Shown: positions 16,855-26,590, numbered from the stretch's first letter. The stretch: 64,000 nucleotides of DNA from Xanthomonas hortorum (GCF_024339125.1 NZ_CP101417.1:2739001-2803000), one strand, 5' to 3'. Notes: generated by a model from the sequence alone, not told the origin. A program made the numbers and translations.

Positions 16855-18570
16855 TTGCAGCGCAAATATAAGGATTTACCCGGCGATTCCGGCGACCGCC
16901 GTTGGGCAGACAGGGCTTGGAGCAAGCTGCCGGAGGTGCTACTGGTTGGTGCCAAGTGGTCCTATCTTGCAATCGGTATGTTGGCAATGGTTACGCTGTC
17001 GCCCAAGGTGCTCTATGCCGATCCATGGCGATTCGCGAAAAATCTCCTGGGCCAGCCTTGGCCGCGGAACGTACTTGCGGTGGATAACGGACATCGTGAG
17101 GTCCTGCCCAATCTGCTGCGTCTGGCAGAGCTCAGATGGTTTGATGGCAATCAATGGCTGCAGATCTGGGTAGGTATTGCGCTGGCATTGCTGACAGTGT
17201 GGATGTTGCTGCGTCTGGTGCGTACCGAGCGTCTGAGTTCTTTGGCGCAGGCTGCCGCTGGGCTGGTTTGTGCGACGAGTATTTTCTGGCTCGGAAACGA
17301 GCGGGCATTGGTGCATGCAAACGAGTCGGTGCATGTCTATCTGATCACCGCGTTTCTGGTCGCCGGTTGTTGGTTGCTTGGTCATGGCAGCGGTTGGTGG
17401 CGCGCCGTACTGGCGGCACTCTGCGGGTTCGCAGCGACCTTCTGTTTTGGTGCGGGCATAGCCACGTTCGTTGCTTTGCTGGTGATGTTGCTGCTGCGTA
17501 GGGCGTCATGGGCCCAATGGTGCATTGTGCTACCGGGCTTTTCTGTATCTCTACTGCTGGTCCTGGGCTTTGGTGATGCGCACACACAGGGCGCGCGCAT
17601 CATCGCGCCACTTTCGCAGTTGGATATTGTGCTGCGTTGGCTATCTGCGCCGTTTATTTATGCCTGCCTTCCACTGGTTGACGTAAACGTTGCAGCAAAA
17701 TTGCCAGTGGAATCCTTGAGGGCAGTTGCAGTTGCAATTTCCAATGCATACACGGCGTTATTCGGTCCGGTCATGATCTCGGCTTGGCCGCACAGATTGA
17801 TAGGGGGATTGGGTGTGGGTGGGTTGATGGGCATTACTTACTCACTCTGGCGTCGGCGGGCGGAATCGGTTGCAGAGCTGACAGCGATCTCGATTGCCTG
17901 GTTTGCGCTCGCCATCGGAGCGGCAATCGCTTTAGCGCGCGCCATCTATTTCGAGTCTTTTCCCGAGCAATTGCTTGCTGCGCGCTATTTGCCTTGGTCG
18001 GTCCTGTTCTGGAGCGGTCTGTTGTTGTGGTCGTTCGTTCGGTATGGACATTTCCACCCGCGCCGTGTCGCTGTGGCGGGCCTGATGCTGGCATGTTGCT
18101 TGGTGCCAAGCACGCTATGGATGGCGCTTCTTGCGCAGCGCATGCAGACCGCCGCCAACATGACGGCAACCGCAGCAGCGGCAGGAGTGATTGATGCGGA
18201 TGTTGTCTACGGAGAGACAGTTCTCACGGAAGTTGCCGATGCACTGCCTTTACTGAAAGCAGAAGATACGTCCATCTTTGCATGGCCGGAAACACGTTAT
18301 CTGGACGGCACGCAGGTCGCTGCCGATCCAGTTGCGATCGCAGATGTTGCTGCAACGCCGGTCCGTAATCTTCTGAATGATGCGTCAGCGATTCGATTTG
18401 ATTTCAAGGCAGAGACGTCGGCGTCGCGTCTGGTCCTGATGTGCGACAAAACCCCTCTGGGAGTGGCGACGCGCGTGGGACGCGGGCCGCAGTGGGTTGG
18501 TTGGTCGGCACGAACTGTTGCTCCATCCTGTCTTCGGGCTCTTCAGGTGAGAGGCAGTGCCTGGTTTTAG
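16855..18570 (+). CDS. Polytopic membrane protein of unknown function
   Basis: 571 residues beginning at TTG 16855; AAGGAAAAAGGAAAAG at 16838-16853 supports this start. I count roughly ten hydrophobic segments between residues 35 and 430, then a soluble C-terminal region of about 140 residues. There is no motif I recognise. The layout (short cytoplasmic N-terminus, many helices, soluble tail) is like the O-antigen/GT-C or YfhO type of membrane proteins, but no catalytic residues can be named. Base and codon use are visibly more AT-rich than in both neighbours, which suggests acquisition or fast divergence. Alone between a GT39 gene and yceF. Confidence 0.75.
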   Translation: MQRKYKDLPGDSGDRRWADRAWSKLPEVLLVGAKWSYLAIGMLAMVTLSPKVLYADPWRFAKNLLGQPWPRNVLAVDNGHREVLPNLLRLAELRWFDGNQWLQIWVGIALALLTVWMLLRLVRTERLSSLAQAAAGLVCATSIFWLGNERALVHANESVHVYLITAFLVAGCWLLGHGSGWWRAVLAALCGFAATFCFGAGIATFVALLVMLLLRRASWAQWCIVLPGFSVSLLLVLGFGDAHTQGARIIAPLSQLDIVLRWLSAPFIYACLPLVDVNVAAKLPVESLRAVAVAISNAYTALFGPVMISAWPHRLIGGLGVGGLMGITYSLWRRRAESVAELTAISIAWFALAIGAAIALARAIYFESFPEQLLAARYLPWSVLFWSGLLLWSFVRYGHFHPRRVAVAGLMLACCLVPSTLWMALLAQRMQTAANMTATAAAAGVIDADVVYGETVLTEVADALPLLKAEDTSIFAWPETRYLDGTQVAADPVAIADVAATPVRNLLNDASAIRFDFKAETSASRLVLMCDKTPLGVATRVGRGPQWVGWSARTVAPSCLRALQVRGSAWF

Positions 18571-18673
18571 GTTTGCCTTCGCGCCTTGCATGTCTCGCGG
18601 TTGAGTCAGTTTTTAGCTCGCTGCATGGCAAATGAGGTCTTGTCGCCTCCTCGGCGATCGTTGCCGGTCACTT

Positions 18674-19249
18674 TCAAGGCAAGTGAAATCCCGCCTGACG
18701 CAACAACCTTGCCAGCGCGATTAGCGGCAGGCCGACCAGTGCGGTGGGGTCTTCCGAGCGGATGGCCTCGAACAGGCTGATGCCCAAGCCTTCGCACTTG
18801 AAGCTGCCGGCGCAATCCAACGCTGGCTCGGCGGCGAGGTAGCGCTCGATCTCGGCAGGCGTCAGCGGACGTAGCTGTACTTCGGTGAGATCCCGCGCAT
18901 GCAAGCTGCGCTCCGGGCCGACCACGCTCACGGCGGTGTGGAAGCGCACCACGCGGCCGGACATTGCAGTCAGCTGCGCGCGCGCCTGGTCCAGCGTTCC
19001 CGGCTTGCCCAGGGCCTGGCCGTCCAGGTCGGCCACCTGATCCGAGCCGATCACCCAGGCATCCGGGGCGTGCGCCGCTACCGCTGCTGCTTTCTCGGCG
19101 GCAATACGGCTGGCCAGAGCGCCGGGGGATTCTCCGGGTTGCGCCTGCTCGTCCACCTCCGGGCGGGCGGTGCTGAAATCCAGTTGCAGGCGGCCGAGCA
19201 GCTCACGCCGGTAGACGGAAGTTGAGGCAAGGATCAGGCGTGGCATCAT
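18674..19249 (-). CDS. yceF: Maf-like 7-methyl-GTP pyrophosphatase (YceF type)
   Basis: 191 residues. The opening PRLILASTSVYRRELL is the Maf nucleotide-binding loop and WVIGSDQVADLDGQALGKPG is the YceF version (SDQV) of the catalytic Asp motif. YceF-type Maf enzymes hydrolyse 7-methyl-GTP, unlike MafA (dTTP/UTP). Two consecutive ATG codons (19247-19249, 19244-19246) are possible starts. It is divergent from yceD, as expected for this locus in gammaproteobacteria. Confidence 0.93.
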   Translation of the reverse strand: MMPRLILASTSVYRRELLGRLQLDFSTARPEVDEQAQPGESPGALASRIAAEKAAAVAAHAPDAWVIGSDQVADLDGQALGKPGTLDQARAQLTAMSGRVVRFHTAVSVVGPERSLHARDLTEVQLRPLTPAEIERYLAAEPALDCAGSFKCEGLGISLFEAIRSEDPTALVGLPLIALARLLRQAGFHLP

Positions 19250-19360
19250 GGCGTGCTATGAGGGGACGGGCAGGGGAGTCTGCCAGCCGCCGCGCCGCAT
19301 GGCATGTGTGAATGGGCGCATTTGACACGGAACCTGCGGGTCTTTAACATTCTGCGGCTT

Positions 19361-19870
19361 ATGTCCGCGAACGTACCCGAAATGCTGGATGCTTGGCGGA
19401 TGGTCGCAGCGCGCAGGCGCTTCGATGGCCGCATCCCGCTCTCTGCGATGACCCGTCTGCAAGGAAGCCTTGTCGATAACGAGGGCGAATGTGTCTATTC
19501 GCTTGAATTCGACCAGGACAATCTGTTGAAGGTCGCTTATGTCGAACTCAGTATCGATGTCGAGCTGCCGCTGGCGTGCCAGCGCACCCTGCAACGGTTT
19601 CTGTATCCGGTGCAAATCAGACAGCGTCTTGGTTTGATCCGTGACGAGGCCGACGAAGCTGCATTGCCGGCCGAATACGAAGCGCTGCTGGTGCCTGAAG
19701 ATGGCATGCTGCGGGCGGTGGATCTGGTCGAGGACGAGCTGGTGTTGTCGGTACCGGTGGTGCCAATGGCGCCGGGAAGCGAAGCCGTCGAGGCCGAGTG
19801 GGTTCCGACCCAGGAAGAGCAAGACAAGGCCAGTCCGTTCGCGGCGCTGGCAGCGTTGAAGAAACAGTAA
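19361..19870 (+). CDS. yceD: YceD family protein (DUF177, 23S rRNA accumulation)
   Basis: 169 residues from ATG 19361; upstream in-frame codons extend into the intergenic region and look non-coding. The family pattern is visible: RRFDGRIPLSAMTRLQGSL, then a beta-rich middle with the conserved C of LACQRTLQ, and an acidic end VEAEWVPTQEEQDKASPFAALAALK typical of the C-terminal NPFAAL-like motif. In E. coli and plants YceD is needed for normal 23S rRNA accumulation. It precedes rpmF by 97 bp, the conserved yceD-rpmF order. Confidence 0.93.
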   Translation: MSANVPEMLDAWRMVAARRRFDGRIPLSAMTRLQGSLVDNEGECVYSLEFDQDNLLKVAYVELSIDVELPLACQRTLQRFLYPVQIRQRLGLIRDEADEAALPAEYEALLVPEDGMLRAVDLVEDELVLSVPVVPMAPGSEAVEAEWVPTQEEQDKASPFAALAALKKQ

Positions 19871-19967
19871 CCGCCGCTGTTAAGGGCGGAAAGACAGGTC
19901 GACGCGGGCGTAGAGCGTCCTGTTCGACTCGACAGACAAGTTATCGAACTTAAGTTGGAGCAATCCC

Positions 19968-20162
19968 ATGGCTGTGCAGAAATCCCGAGTCACCCCGTCC
20001 CGTCGCGGCCAGCGTCGTTCGCACGATGCCCTGACCGCCAAGCAGCTGTCGACCGATCCGACCAGCGGCGAGATCCATCTGCGCCACCACATCACCGCTG
20101 ACGGTTACTACCGCGGCAAGAAGGTGATCGCGACCAAGTCGTCGGCCGTCCAAGAAGATTGA
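19968..20162 (+). CDS. rpmF: 50S ribosomal protein L32
   Basis: 64 residues beginning [21 protein letters not shown] after Met, with the internal [21 protein letters not shown] typical of L32. The cysteines of the zinc-type L32 are absent, as in the zinc-free version. A good GGAG Shine-Dalgarno lies upstream. fabH follows after 88 bp; plsX, found between them in many genomes, is missing. Confidence 0.97.
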
Positions 20163-20211
20163 TCCGTGGCGCCCGCCGCACTCAGCGGCCGGGCGACCCT
20201 CGATTCTTCCG

Positions 20212-20233
20212 GAGCCGCCGGTCACCGCGGCTC
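20212..20233 (+). other. Stem-loop between rpmF and fabH
   Basis: GAGCCGC (20212-20218) pairs with GCGGCTC (20227-20233) across an 8-base loop, followed by only TTGC. It could attenuate transcription or protect the rpmF message; the missing T-run argues against an efficient terminator. Confidence 0.45.
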
Positions 20234-20250
20234 TTGCACTAGGAAACAGC

Positions 20251-21228
20251 ATGAGCAAGCGGATCTATTCCAGAATCGCGGGCACGGGTAGCTATTTGCC
20301 CGAAAAGGTGTTGACCAACGACGATATGTCCAAGATCGTCGACACCAGCGATGAATGGATCTTCTCGCGTACTGGTATCCGTGAGCGTCATATCGTCGCC
20401 GACGACCAGACCACCAGCGATCTGGCGTATTTCGCCTCGCTGAAGGCGATGGAAGCGGCCGGCGTCACTGCCGACGAAATCGACCTGATCGTGGTCGGCA
20501 CCACCACTCCCGACCTGATCTTCCCGTCCACTGCCTGCCTGTTGCAGGCGCGGCTGGGCAATGTCGGTTGCGGCGCGTTCGACGTCAACGCGGCCTGTTC
20601 GGGTTTCGTCTATGCGCTCAGCGTCGGCGACAAGTTCATCCGCAGCGGCGACGCCAAGACCGTGCTGGTGGTCGGTGCAGAAACGCTTACCCGTATCGTC
20701 GACTGGACTGATCGCACCACCTGCGTGCTGTTCGGCGATGGTGCTGGCGCGGTGGTGCTCAAGGCCGACGAAGAAACCGGCATCCTCAGCACCCATCTGC
20801 ACGCCGATGGCAGCAAGAAAGAGCTGTTGTGGGATCCGGTTGGCGTGTCGGTCGGTTTCGGCGAAGGCAAGAACGGCGGTGGCGTGTTGCTGATGAAGGG
20901 CAGCGAGGTCTTCAAGTACGCGGTCAAGGCACTGGACTCGGTGGTCGACGAGACGCTGGCGGCCAATGGCCTGGGCAAGGGCGACCTGGATTGGCTGATC
21001 CCGCATCAGGCCAATATGCGCATCATCGAAGCCACCGCCAAGCGCTTGGAGCTGCCGATGGACCAAGTGGTGGTCACCGTGGATCGCCACGGCAACACCT
21101 CCTCGGCCTCTGTGCCGTTGGCGCTGGACGAAGCGGTTCGCTCCGGCCGCGTGCAGCGTGGGCAGCTGCTGCTGCTGGAAGCGTTCGGTGGTGGATTTAC
21201 CTGGGGCTCGGCGCTGCTGCGCTACTGA
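20251..21228 (+). CDS. fabH: 3-oxoacyl-[ACP] synthase III (KAS III)
   Basis: 325 residues, the usual length. Catalytic triad: Cys116 in NAACSGF, His252 in PHQAN, and Asn of [10 protein letters not shown] near 282. It condenses acetyl-CoA (or another short acyl-CoA primer) with malonyl-ACP to start fatty-acid synthesis. First gene of the fabH-fabD-fabG-acpP-fabF cluster. In Xanthomonas it may use branched primers, consistent with branched-chain lipids and DSF signals in the genus, but the sequence alone does not prove primer choice. Confidence 0.97.
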   Translation: MSKRIYSRIAGTGSYLPEKVLTNDDMSKIVDTSDEWIFSRTGIRERHIVADDQTTSDLAYFASLKAMEAAGVTADEIDLIVVGTTTPDLIFPSTACLLQARLGNVGCGAFDVNAACSGFVYALSVGDKFIRSGDAKTVLVVGAETLTRIVDWTDRTTCVLFGDGAGAVVLKADEETGILSTHLHADGSKKELLWDPVGVSVGFGEGKNGGGVLLMKGSEVFKYAVKALDSVVDETLAANGLGKGDLDWLIPHQANMRIIEATAKRLELPMDQVVVTVDRHGNTSSASVPLALDEAVRSGRVQRGQLLLLEAFGGGFTWGSALLRY

Positions 21229-21450
21229 GTTCCCCTGGCACTGCCGCGCTCGCAGGCAGTGCTTTCGACATCCAGTCTGACTGCCGCGGGCCGAAGCTGC
21301 CGATGCTTCCGTGTGCCCGATCGTGAGCGCGCCAGTGCGCGTTTTTGCGACGCCTTGCCCGGTGCCAGCCACCCCTGCATACGCGGCAGTACAGACGCCA
21401 GGGCGATTTCGCACGTATTATCCCGGCTCGATTTTTGTAGGCAGCAACGC

Positions 21451-22395
21451 GTGACCGAATCCACTCTCGCCTTCGTGTTTCCCGGCCAGGGCTCGCAGTC
21501 CTTAGGCATGCTGGCCGAACTGTCCGAACTGCATCCGCAGATTCGCGAAACCTTCGCCGAAGCCTCTGAAGGCGCTGGCGTCGACCTGTGGGCGCTGTCG
21601 CAGGGCGGCCCGGAAGAGATGCTCAACCGCACCGAATACACCCAGCCGGCCCTGCTGGCCGCAGGCGTGGCGGTGTGGCGGTTGTGGAACGCGCAGCGCG
21701 GGCAACGCCCCGCGGTGCTGGCTGGCCACAGCCTGGGTGAATACACCGCATTGGTCGCGGCCGGTGCCTTGTCGCTGCACGACGGTGCGCACCTGGTACG
21801 GCTGCGCGGCCAGTTCATGCAGGCCGCCGCGCCGGCCGGTGTCGGCGCGATGGCGGCGGTGCTGGGTGCCGAAGATGCGCTGGTGCTGGAGGTCTGTGCC
21901 GAGGCGGCGGGCAGCCAGGTGGTGGTGCCGGCCAACTTCAATTCGCCGGGTCAGATCGTCATCGGTGGCGATGCGGCCGCAGTGGATCGCGCGCTGGCCT
22001 TGCTGGCCGAGCGCGGCGTACGCAAGGCGGTCAAGCTGGCGGTGAGCGTGCCTTCGCACACCCCGTTGATGCGCGATGCGGCCAACCAGCTCAGCGAGGC
22101 GATGGCCGGCCTGAGCTGGCATGCCCCGCAGATTCCGGTGGTGCAGAACGTGGATGCACGCGTGCACGACGGCAGCGAGGCGATTCGCCAGGCCCTGGCC
22201 GAGCAGCTGTATCTGCCGGTGCAGTGGACCGGCTGCGTGCAGGCGCTGGCTGCGCAGGGCATCACCCGGATCGCCGAATGCGGCCCGGGCAAGGTGCTGA
22301 GCGGGCTGATCAAGCGCATCGACAAGAGCCTGGATGCGCGTCCTCTGGCCACGCCTGCCGATTACGCTGGCGCGCTTGAGGCGTGGGCGCACTGA
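21451..22395 (+). CDS. fabD: Malonyl-CoA:ACP transacylase
   Basis: 314 residues from GTG 21451, which fits the conserved start TLAFVFPGQGSQSLGM; a longer in-frame extension upstream lacks support. The nucleophile is Ser94 in GHSLGEYTAL and the second catalytic His lies in SVPSHTPLM; the end GPGKVLSGLIKRI is conserved. It loads malonate on ACP. The 222-bp gap from fabH contains no gene. Confidence 0.97.
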   Translation: MTESTLAFVFPGQGSQSLGMLAELSELHPQIRETFAEASEGAGVDLWALSQGGPEEMLNRTEYTQPALLAAGVAVWRLWNAQRGQRPAVLAGHSLGEYTALVAAGALSLHDGAHLVRLRGQFMQAAAPAGVGAMAAVLGAEDALVLEVCAEAAGSQVVVPANFNSPGQIVIGGDAAAVDRALALLAERGVRKAVKLAVSVPSHTPLMRDAANQLSEAMAGLSWHAPQIPVVQNVDARVHDGSEAIRQALAEQLYLPVQWTGCVQALAAQGITRIAECGPGKVLSGLIKRIDKSLDARPLATPADYAGALEAWAH

Positions 22396-22482
22396 TCCTC
22401 CGACGCATACGCCGGTGTCATGCCGGCCTCCCTCAGCGTTCGCAATCACGGTTGCGACGTCCCCCTTCGAGGAAAAGAATTC

Positions 22483-23226
22483 ATGAGCAAGCCACTGCAG
22501 GGTGAGATCGCCCTGGTCACCGGCGCCAGTCGCGGGATCGGCGCGGCCATTGCCGACACGCTGGCCGCCCAGGGCGCCACCGTCATCGGCACTGCCACTT
22601 CGGCGTCCGGCGCTGCCGCGATCGGCGCGCGTCTGGCTGACCACGGCGGTCACGGCCGCGAACTCGATGTCACCGACGCAACTGCGGTCGATGGCCTGAT
22701 CGATGCGATCGGCAAGGAGTTTGGGGCGATCTCGATTCTGGTCAACAATGCCGGGATCACCCGCGATAATCTGTTGATGCGAATGAAGGAAGACGACTGG
22801 CAGGCGATCATCGACACCAATCTGACCAGCGTGTTCCGCACCTCCAAGGCGGTGATGCGCGGCATGATGAAGGCGCGCAAGGGCCGCATCGTCAATATCG
22901 CTTCGGTGGTCGGAGTGACCGGCAATCCCGGGCAGACCAACTATGCCGCGGCCAAGGCCGGCATCATTGCGTTCTCCAAGTCGCTGGCCAAGGAAATCGG
23001 CTCGCGCGGGGTCACCGTGAATGTGGTGGCGCCCGGCTTCATCGATACCGACATGACCAAGGCGCTGCCGGACGAGGCCAAGACCGCCTTGCTGCAGCAG
23101 ATCGCGCTTGGCCACCTGGGACAGCCGGAGGACATCGCCAACGCGGTGGCATTCCTGGCCGGCCCGAGTGCCCGTTACATCACCGGTGAGACCCTGCACG
23201 TCAACGGCGGCATGTACATGCCGTGA
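22483..23226 (+). CDS. fabG: 3-oxoacyl-[ACP] reductase
   Basis: 247 residues, classical short-chain dehydrogenase. NADP-binding TGASRGIG near residue 15, NNAG near 86, the catalytic Ser-Tyr-Lys with Tyr in TNYAAAKAG near 152, and the terminal LHVNGGMYM that is diagnostic for FabG. ATG 22483 has GAGGAAAAG upstream. It reduces 3-oxoacyl-ACP with NADPH. Followed by a terminator-like hairpin before acpP. Confidence 0.97.
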   Translation: MSKPLQGEIALVTGASRGIGAAIADTLAAQGATVIGTATSASGAAAIGARLADHGGHGRELDVTDATAVDGLIDAIGKEFGAISILVNNAGITRDNLLMRMKEDDWQAIIDTNLTSVFRTSKAVMRGMMKARKGRIVNIASVVGVTGNPGQTNYAAAKAGIIAFSKSLAKEIGSRGVTVNVVAPGFIDTDMTKALPDEAKTALLQQIALGHLGQPEDIANAVAFLAGPSARYITGETLHVNGGMYMP

Positions 23227-23312
23227 GCGTGCGGCGCCGGGAGGCGCTAAGTGGCTGATCGGCCGGGAGTTGTGATGCAATGCAACGCTCGGTCGCTTCC
23301 ACTACACTATCC

Positions 23313-23346
23313 AACGCGGCCATCGCAGCGGCGATGGCGTTTTTTT
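23313..23346 (+). terminator. Terminator-like hairpin between fabG and acpP
   Basis: CCATCGC (23320-23326) pairs with GCGATGG (23331-23337), extended by AACG/CGTT, then a run of seven T. It lies 37 bp before the acpP start, so acpP is partly insulated from fabG and likely has its own promoter or is reached by readthrough. Confidence 0.7.
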
Positions 23347-23382
23347 CGTACCACCACTACTCCATCCGGAGCGATATCCCAA

Positions 23383-23622
23383 ATGAGCACCATCGAAGAA
23401 CGCGTCAAGAAAATCGTCGTCGAACAACTCGGCGTCAAGGAAGAGGAAGTCACCACCAGCGCATCGTTCGTCGATGACCTGGGTGCCGACTCGCTGGACA
23501 CCGTCGAGCTGGTGATGGCGCTGGAAGAAGAGTTCGAGTGCGAGATCCCGGACGAAGAGGCTGAGAAGATCACCTCGGTCCAGCAGGCGATCGACTACGT
23601 GAAGGCTCACGTCAAGAGCTGA
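23383..23622 (+). CDS. acpP: Acyl carrier protein
   Basis: 79 residues, very acidic. The phosphopantetheine attachment site is Ser37 in GADSLDTVE. Shuttles acyl chains in fatty-acid, lipid A and lipoate synthesis. ATG 23383 begins [11 protein letters not shown]. The gene is flanked by hairpins on both sides (23313-23346 and 23682-23707), consistent with its need for a separate, abundant transcript. Confidence 0.98.
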   Translation: MSTIEERVKKIVVEQLGVKEEEVTTSASFVDDLGADSLDTVELVMALEEEFECEIPDEEAEKITSVQQAIDYVKAHVKS

Positions 23623-23681
23623 TGCGTTGTTCCTGGCCGCCGCGGCGTGCGTCAAGCCGCTGCTGCGTCAGACATTCCATG

Positions 23682-23707
23682 GGGCCGCTGATGCGGCCCT
23701 GTGTTTT
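23682..23707 (+). terminator. Terminator after acpP
   Basis: GGGCCGC, loop TGAT, GCGGCCC, then TGTGTTTTT. It should end or attenuate the acpP message 56 bp before fabF. Confidence 0.8.
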
Positions 23708-23762
23708 TCAGCGTTAATCGCAAACCGCAAGCACCGTCTGTTGCGTGGTGAGGAGATCTGCA

Positions 23763-24998
23763 ATGAGTCGTCGTGTTGTCGTTACCGGCATGGGCATGGT
23801 GTCGCCGCTGGGCAATGATCTGGCCACCAGCTGGGATGGAATCATCCACGGGCGCTCAGGCATTGGCCCGATCACGCAGATCGATGCCTCGCAGTTCACC
23901 ACCAAGATCGCCGGTGAGATCAAGAATTTCGACCCCACGCTTTTTGTGTCCGCCAAGGACGTCAAGAAGATGGATTCGTTCATCCACTACGGCGTCGGCG
24001 CCTCGTTCATGGCGCTGGACGATTCCGGGCTGGAGATCGACGAAAGCAATGCCGAACGTGTTGGCGCCATTCTCGGCTCCGGCATCGGCGGGCTGCTCGG
24101 TATCGAAGAGCAGACCATCAAATTCCATGAGGGCGGCGCGCGCAAGATTTCGCCGTTCTATGTGCCCAGCACCATCATCAACATGCTGCCGGGCCAGGTG
24201 AGCCTGATCAAAGGCCTGAAGGGCCCGACGTTCTCGGCTGTTTCCGCCTGCGCCACCTCCAACCATTCGATCGGCACCGCGATGCGGATGATCCAGTACG
24301 GCGATGCCGATGTGATGCTGGCCGGCGGCGCCGAGCGCGGGTCCTCGCCGAGCTCGGTGGGCGGTTTCTGCGCAATGAAGGCGATGTCCACCCGCAACGA
24401 CGACCCGACCGCCGCTTCGCGTCCGTGGGACAAGCAGCGCGATGGCTTCGTACTCGGCGATGGCGCCGGTGTGCTGGTACTGGAAGAATACGAACACGCC
24501 AAGGCGCGTGGCGCGCGCATTTACGCAGAATTGGTCGGCTTCGGCGCCAGCTCCGATGCGTTCCATATGACCGCCCCCAGCGAAGATGGCGAAGGCGCGG
24601 CGCGCAGCATGGTTGCGGCGATGCGCGATGCCAAACTCAATCCCGAGCAGATCGGTTACCTCAACGCGCACGGCACCTCCACGCCGCTGGGCGATCTGGC
24701 CGAGACGCTGGCGATGAAGCGCGCATTGGGCGACCACGCCTACAAGACCATGGTCAGTTCGACCAAGTCGATGACCGGTCATCTGCTCGGCGCGGCCGGC
24801 GGCGTGGAAGCGATCTTCTCGGTGATGGCGCTGCACACCGGCATCATCCCGCCGACCATCAATCTGGAAGAGCCCAGCGAAGGCTGCGACCTGGATTACG
24901 TGCCGAACGTGGCGCGCGAAGTGCAGGTGGACGCGGTGATGTCCAACGGCTTCGGCTTCGGCGGCACCAACGGTACGCTGGTGTTCAAGCGCATCTGA
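23763..24998 (+). CDS. fabF: 3-oxoacyl-[ACP] synthase II
   Basis: 411 residues from ATG 23763 ([16 protein letters not shown]). Active-site Cys163 in [10 protein letters not shown], His of the [11 protein letters not shown] motif near 303 and His of the [10 protein letters not shown] motif near 340 complete the KAS II Cys-His-His triad. It elongates acyl-ACP, including unsaturated chains. A perfect 12-bp hairpin follows the stop codon. Confidence 0.97.
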   Translation: MSRRVVVTGMGMVSPLGNDLATSWDGIIHGRSGIGPITQIDASQFTTKIAGEIKNFDPTLFVSAKDVKKMDSFIHYGVGASFMALDDSGLEIDESNAERVGAILGSGIGGLLGIEEQTIKFHEGGARKISPFYVPSTIINMLPGQVSLIKGLKGPTFSAVSACATSNHSIGTAMRMIQYGDADVMLAGGAERGSSPSSVGGFCAMKAMSTRNDDPTAASRPWDKQRDGFVLGDGAGVLVLEEYEHAKARGARIYAELVGFGASSDAFHMTAPSEDGEGAARSMVAAMRDAKLNPEQIGYLNAHGTSTPLGDLAETLAMKRALGDHAYKTMVSSTKSMTGHLLGAAGGVEAIFSVMALHTGIIPPTINLEEPSEGCDLDYVPNVAREVQVDAVMSNGFGFGGTNGTLVFKRI

Positions 24999-25002
24999 GT
25001 TG

Positions 25003-25034
25003 GCGCGCCGTTCTTTTTACGGAGAACGGCGCGC
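25003..25034 (+). other. Perfect 12-bp stem-loop after fabF
   Basis: GCGCGCCGTTCT (25003-25014) faces AGAACGGCGCGC (25023-25034) across an 8-base loop. The T-rich part lies within the loop and no T-run follows, so it may stabilise the fabF end or attenuate rather than fully terminate. Confidence 0.6.
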
Positions 25035-25168
25035 AAGATAGTTTTAGCCGCCGCGCGCGACGCGTCCGCGCGGCCTGATTTCTGATTCACAGCCCGATTC
25101 CATCGTCGCTCGCCCTCTGCAGTTGCAGCAGGGCGGCGCGCTCTAGCACCCCACGCCAAACCAGGCCG

Positions 25169-26524
25169 ATGACGCTCACCAGATCCTTGCATGCGGACAT
25201 CGACCTGCTGGCGCTGCATCGGCTGGCGCCGCAGCGCTATCCGGCCTTGCTCGAATCCACCGCCTTCGGTACCGAGCACGGTCGCTGGGATGTCTTGCTG
25301 CTTGCAGAAGGCGCCAGCCTGCGGCTCGACGCCGATGGGCACACGCGCGATGGCGACGGACGCGTGCTGGAAGGCGGCTTTCTGGCTGCGCTGGATGCAG
25401 CCTGGCAGGCCGAGCGCGTGCCGCACGATGCGACAAGCCCGTGGCCGTTTCGTGGCGGCTGGGCGGTGTTGCTGGATTACGAACTGGCCGCGCAGGTCGA
25501 GCCAATTCTGCAGTTGCCTGCGCGCGACGATCACTTGCCGACAGCGCTCGCCTTGCGTGCGCCGGCCGCGGTGTTGCGCGATCGGGTAGACGGCCATTGC
25601 ATCGCACTGGCCGAGCCAGGGCGCGAAGAGTTGCTGGCGCGCATCGTTGAGGACATCGCCGCCTGCGCCGTGCTGCCACCGTTGCCGGACTGGGTCGCTC
25701 CGGTGGCTGTCGAAGAAGACGCGCCCGAACGCTTCACCGATGCAGTGGAGCGCGTGCTCGCCTATCTGTGCGCTGGCGACGTGTTTCAGGCCAATATCTC
25801 GCGCGCCTGGCATGCGGTATTCGCTGCTGCGGTCGATCCGGCAGCGCTGCATGCGCGTCTGCGCGCGGCCAACCCCGCACCGTTTGCCGGCCTATTTGTG
25901 GCGGCGGGACGCGCGGTGGTGAGTTCCTCGCCGGAGCGACTGGTGTCGGTGCAGGGCGATGTGGTGCAGACGCGCCCGATCGCCGGCACCCGCGCGCGCT
26001 TTGCCGGTGACGACGATGCCGCGCGCATCCGCGAGCTGGTCGGCCACCCGAAGGAACGCGCCGAGCACGTCATGCTGATCGACCTGGAGCGCAACGACCT
26101 GGGCCGCATCTGTGCGCCCGGAACGGTGGAGGTGGATGAGCTGATGGGCGTGGAAAGCTACGTGCACGTGCACCACATCGTCAGCAATGTGCGCGGCCGT
26201 CTGCGCGCCGAGGTCACGCCCGGCGAGGTGATTGCGGCGGTGTTCCCTGGCGGCACCATTACCGGCTGCCCGAAGGTGCGCTGCATGCAGATCATCGCCG
26301 AGCTCGAATGCACCGCACGGGGCGCCTACACCGGCGCATTCGGTTGGCTCAATCGCGATGGCGACATGGATCTGAATATCCTGATCCGCACCGCGGAAGT
26401 GGCCGGGAGCCAGGTGCATTTCCGCACCGGGGCCGGGATCGTGGTGGACTCGGATCCGCAGCGCGAGCTGGACGAAACCCGCGCCAAGGCGCGCGGCCTG
26501 CTGCGTGCATTCGACCAGACATGA
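25169..26524 (+). CDS. pabB: Aminodeoxychorismate synthase component I (PabB-like, chorismate-binding)
   Basis: 451 residues. Chorismate-binding core motifs are present: the SPERLVSVQGDVVQTRPIAGT stretch (about 255-275, shown in part), HVMLIDLERNDLGR, GGTITGCPKVRCMQII and GAYTGAFGWL. It transfers ammonia from a PabA partner to chorismate for p-aminobenzoate and folate. The motif is PIAGT where E. coli PabB has PIKGT with catalytic lysine, a form shared with TrpE, so anthranilate synthase-like chemistry is not excluded. The position between fabF and mltG, normally held by pabC, supports the pab assignment. No pabA or pabC is in the window. Confidence 0.82.
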   Translation: MTLTRSLHADIDLLALHRLAPQRYPALLESTAFGTEHGRWDVLLLAEGASLRLDADGHTRDGDGRVLEGGFLAALDAAWQAERVPHDATSPWPFRGGWAVLLDYELAAQVEPILQLPARDDHLPTALALRAPAAVLRDRVDGHCIALAEPGREELLARIVEDIAACAVLPPLPDWVAPVAVEEDAPERFTDAVERVLAYLCAGDVFQANISRAWHAVFAAAVDPAALHARLRAANPAPFAGLFVAAGRAVVSSSPERLVSVQGDVVQTRPIAGTRARFAGDDDAARIRELVGHPKERAEHVMLIDLERNDLGRICAPGTVEVDELMGVESYVHVHHIVSNVRGRLRAEVTPGEVIAAVFPGGTITGCPKVRCMQIIAELECTARGAYTGAFGWLNRDGDMDLNILIRTAEVAGSQVHFRTGAGIVVDSDPQRELDETRAKARGLLRAFDQT

Positions 26525-26590
26525 GCGCTTCAACGGGACATCACCGGCGCGCGGTATCCTGCGCGGCGCTGGGGCAATGACGAGGTACGT

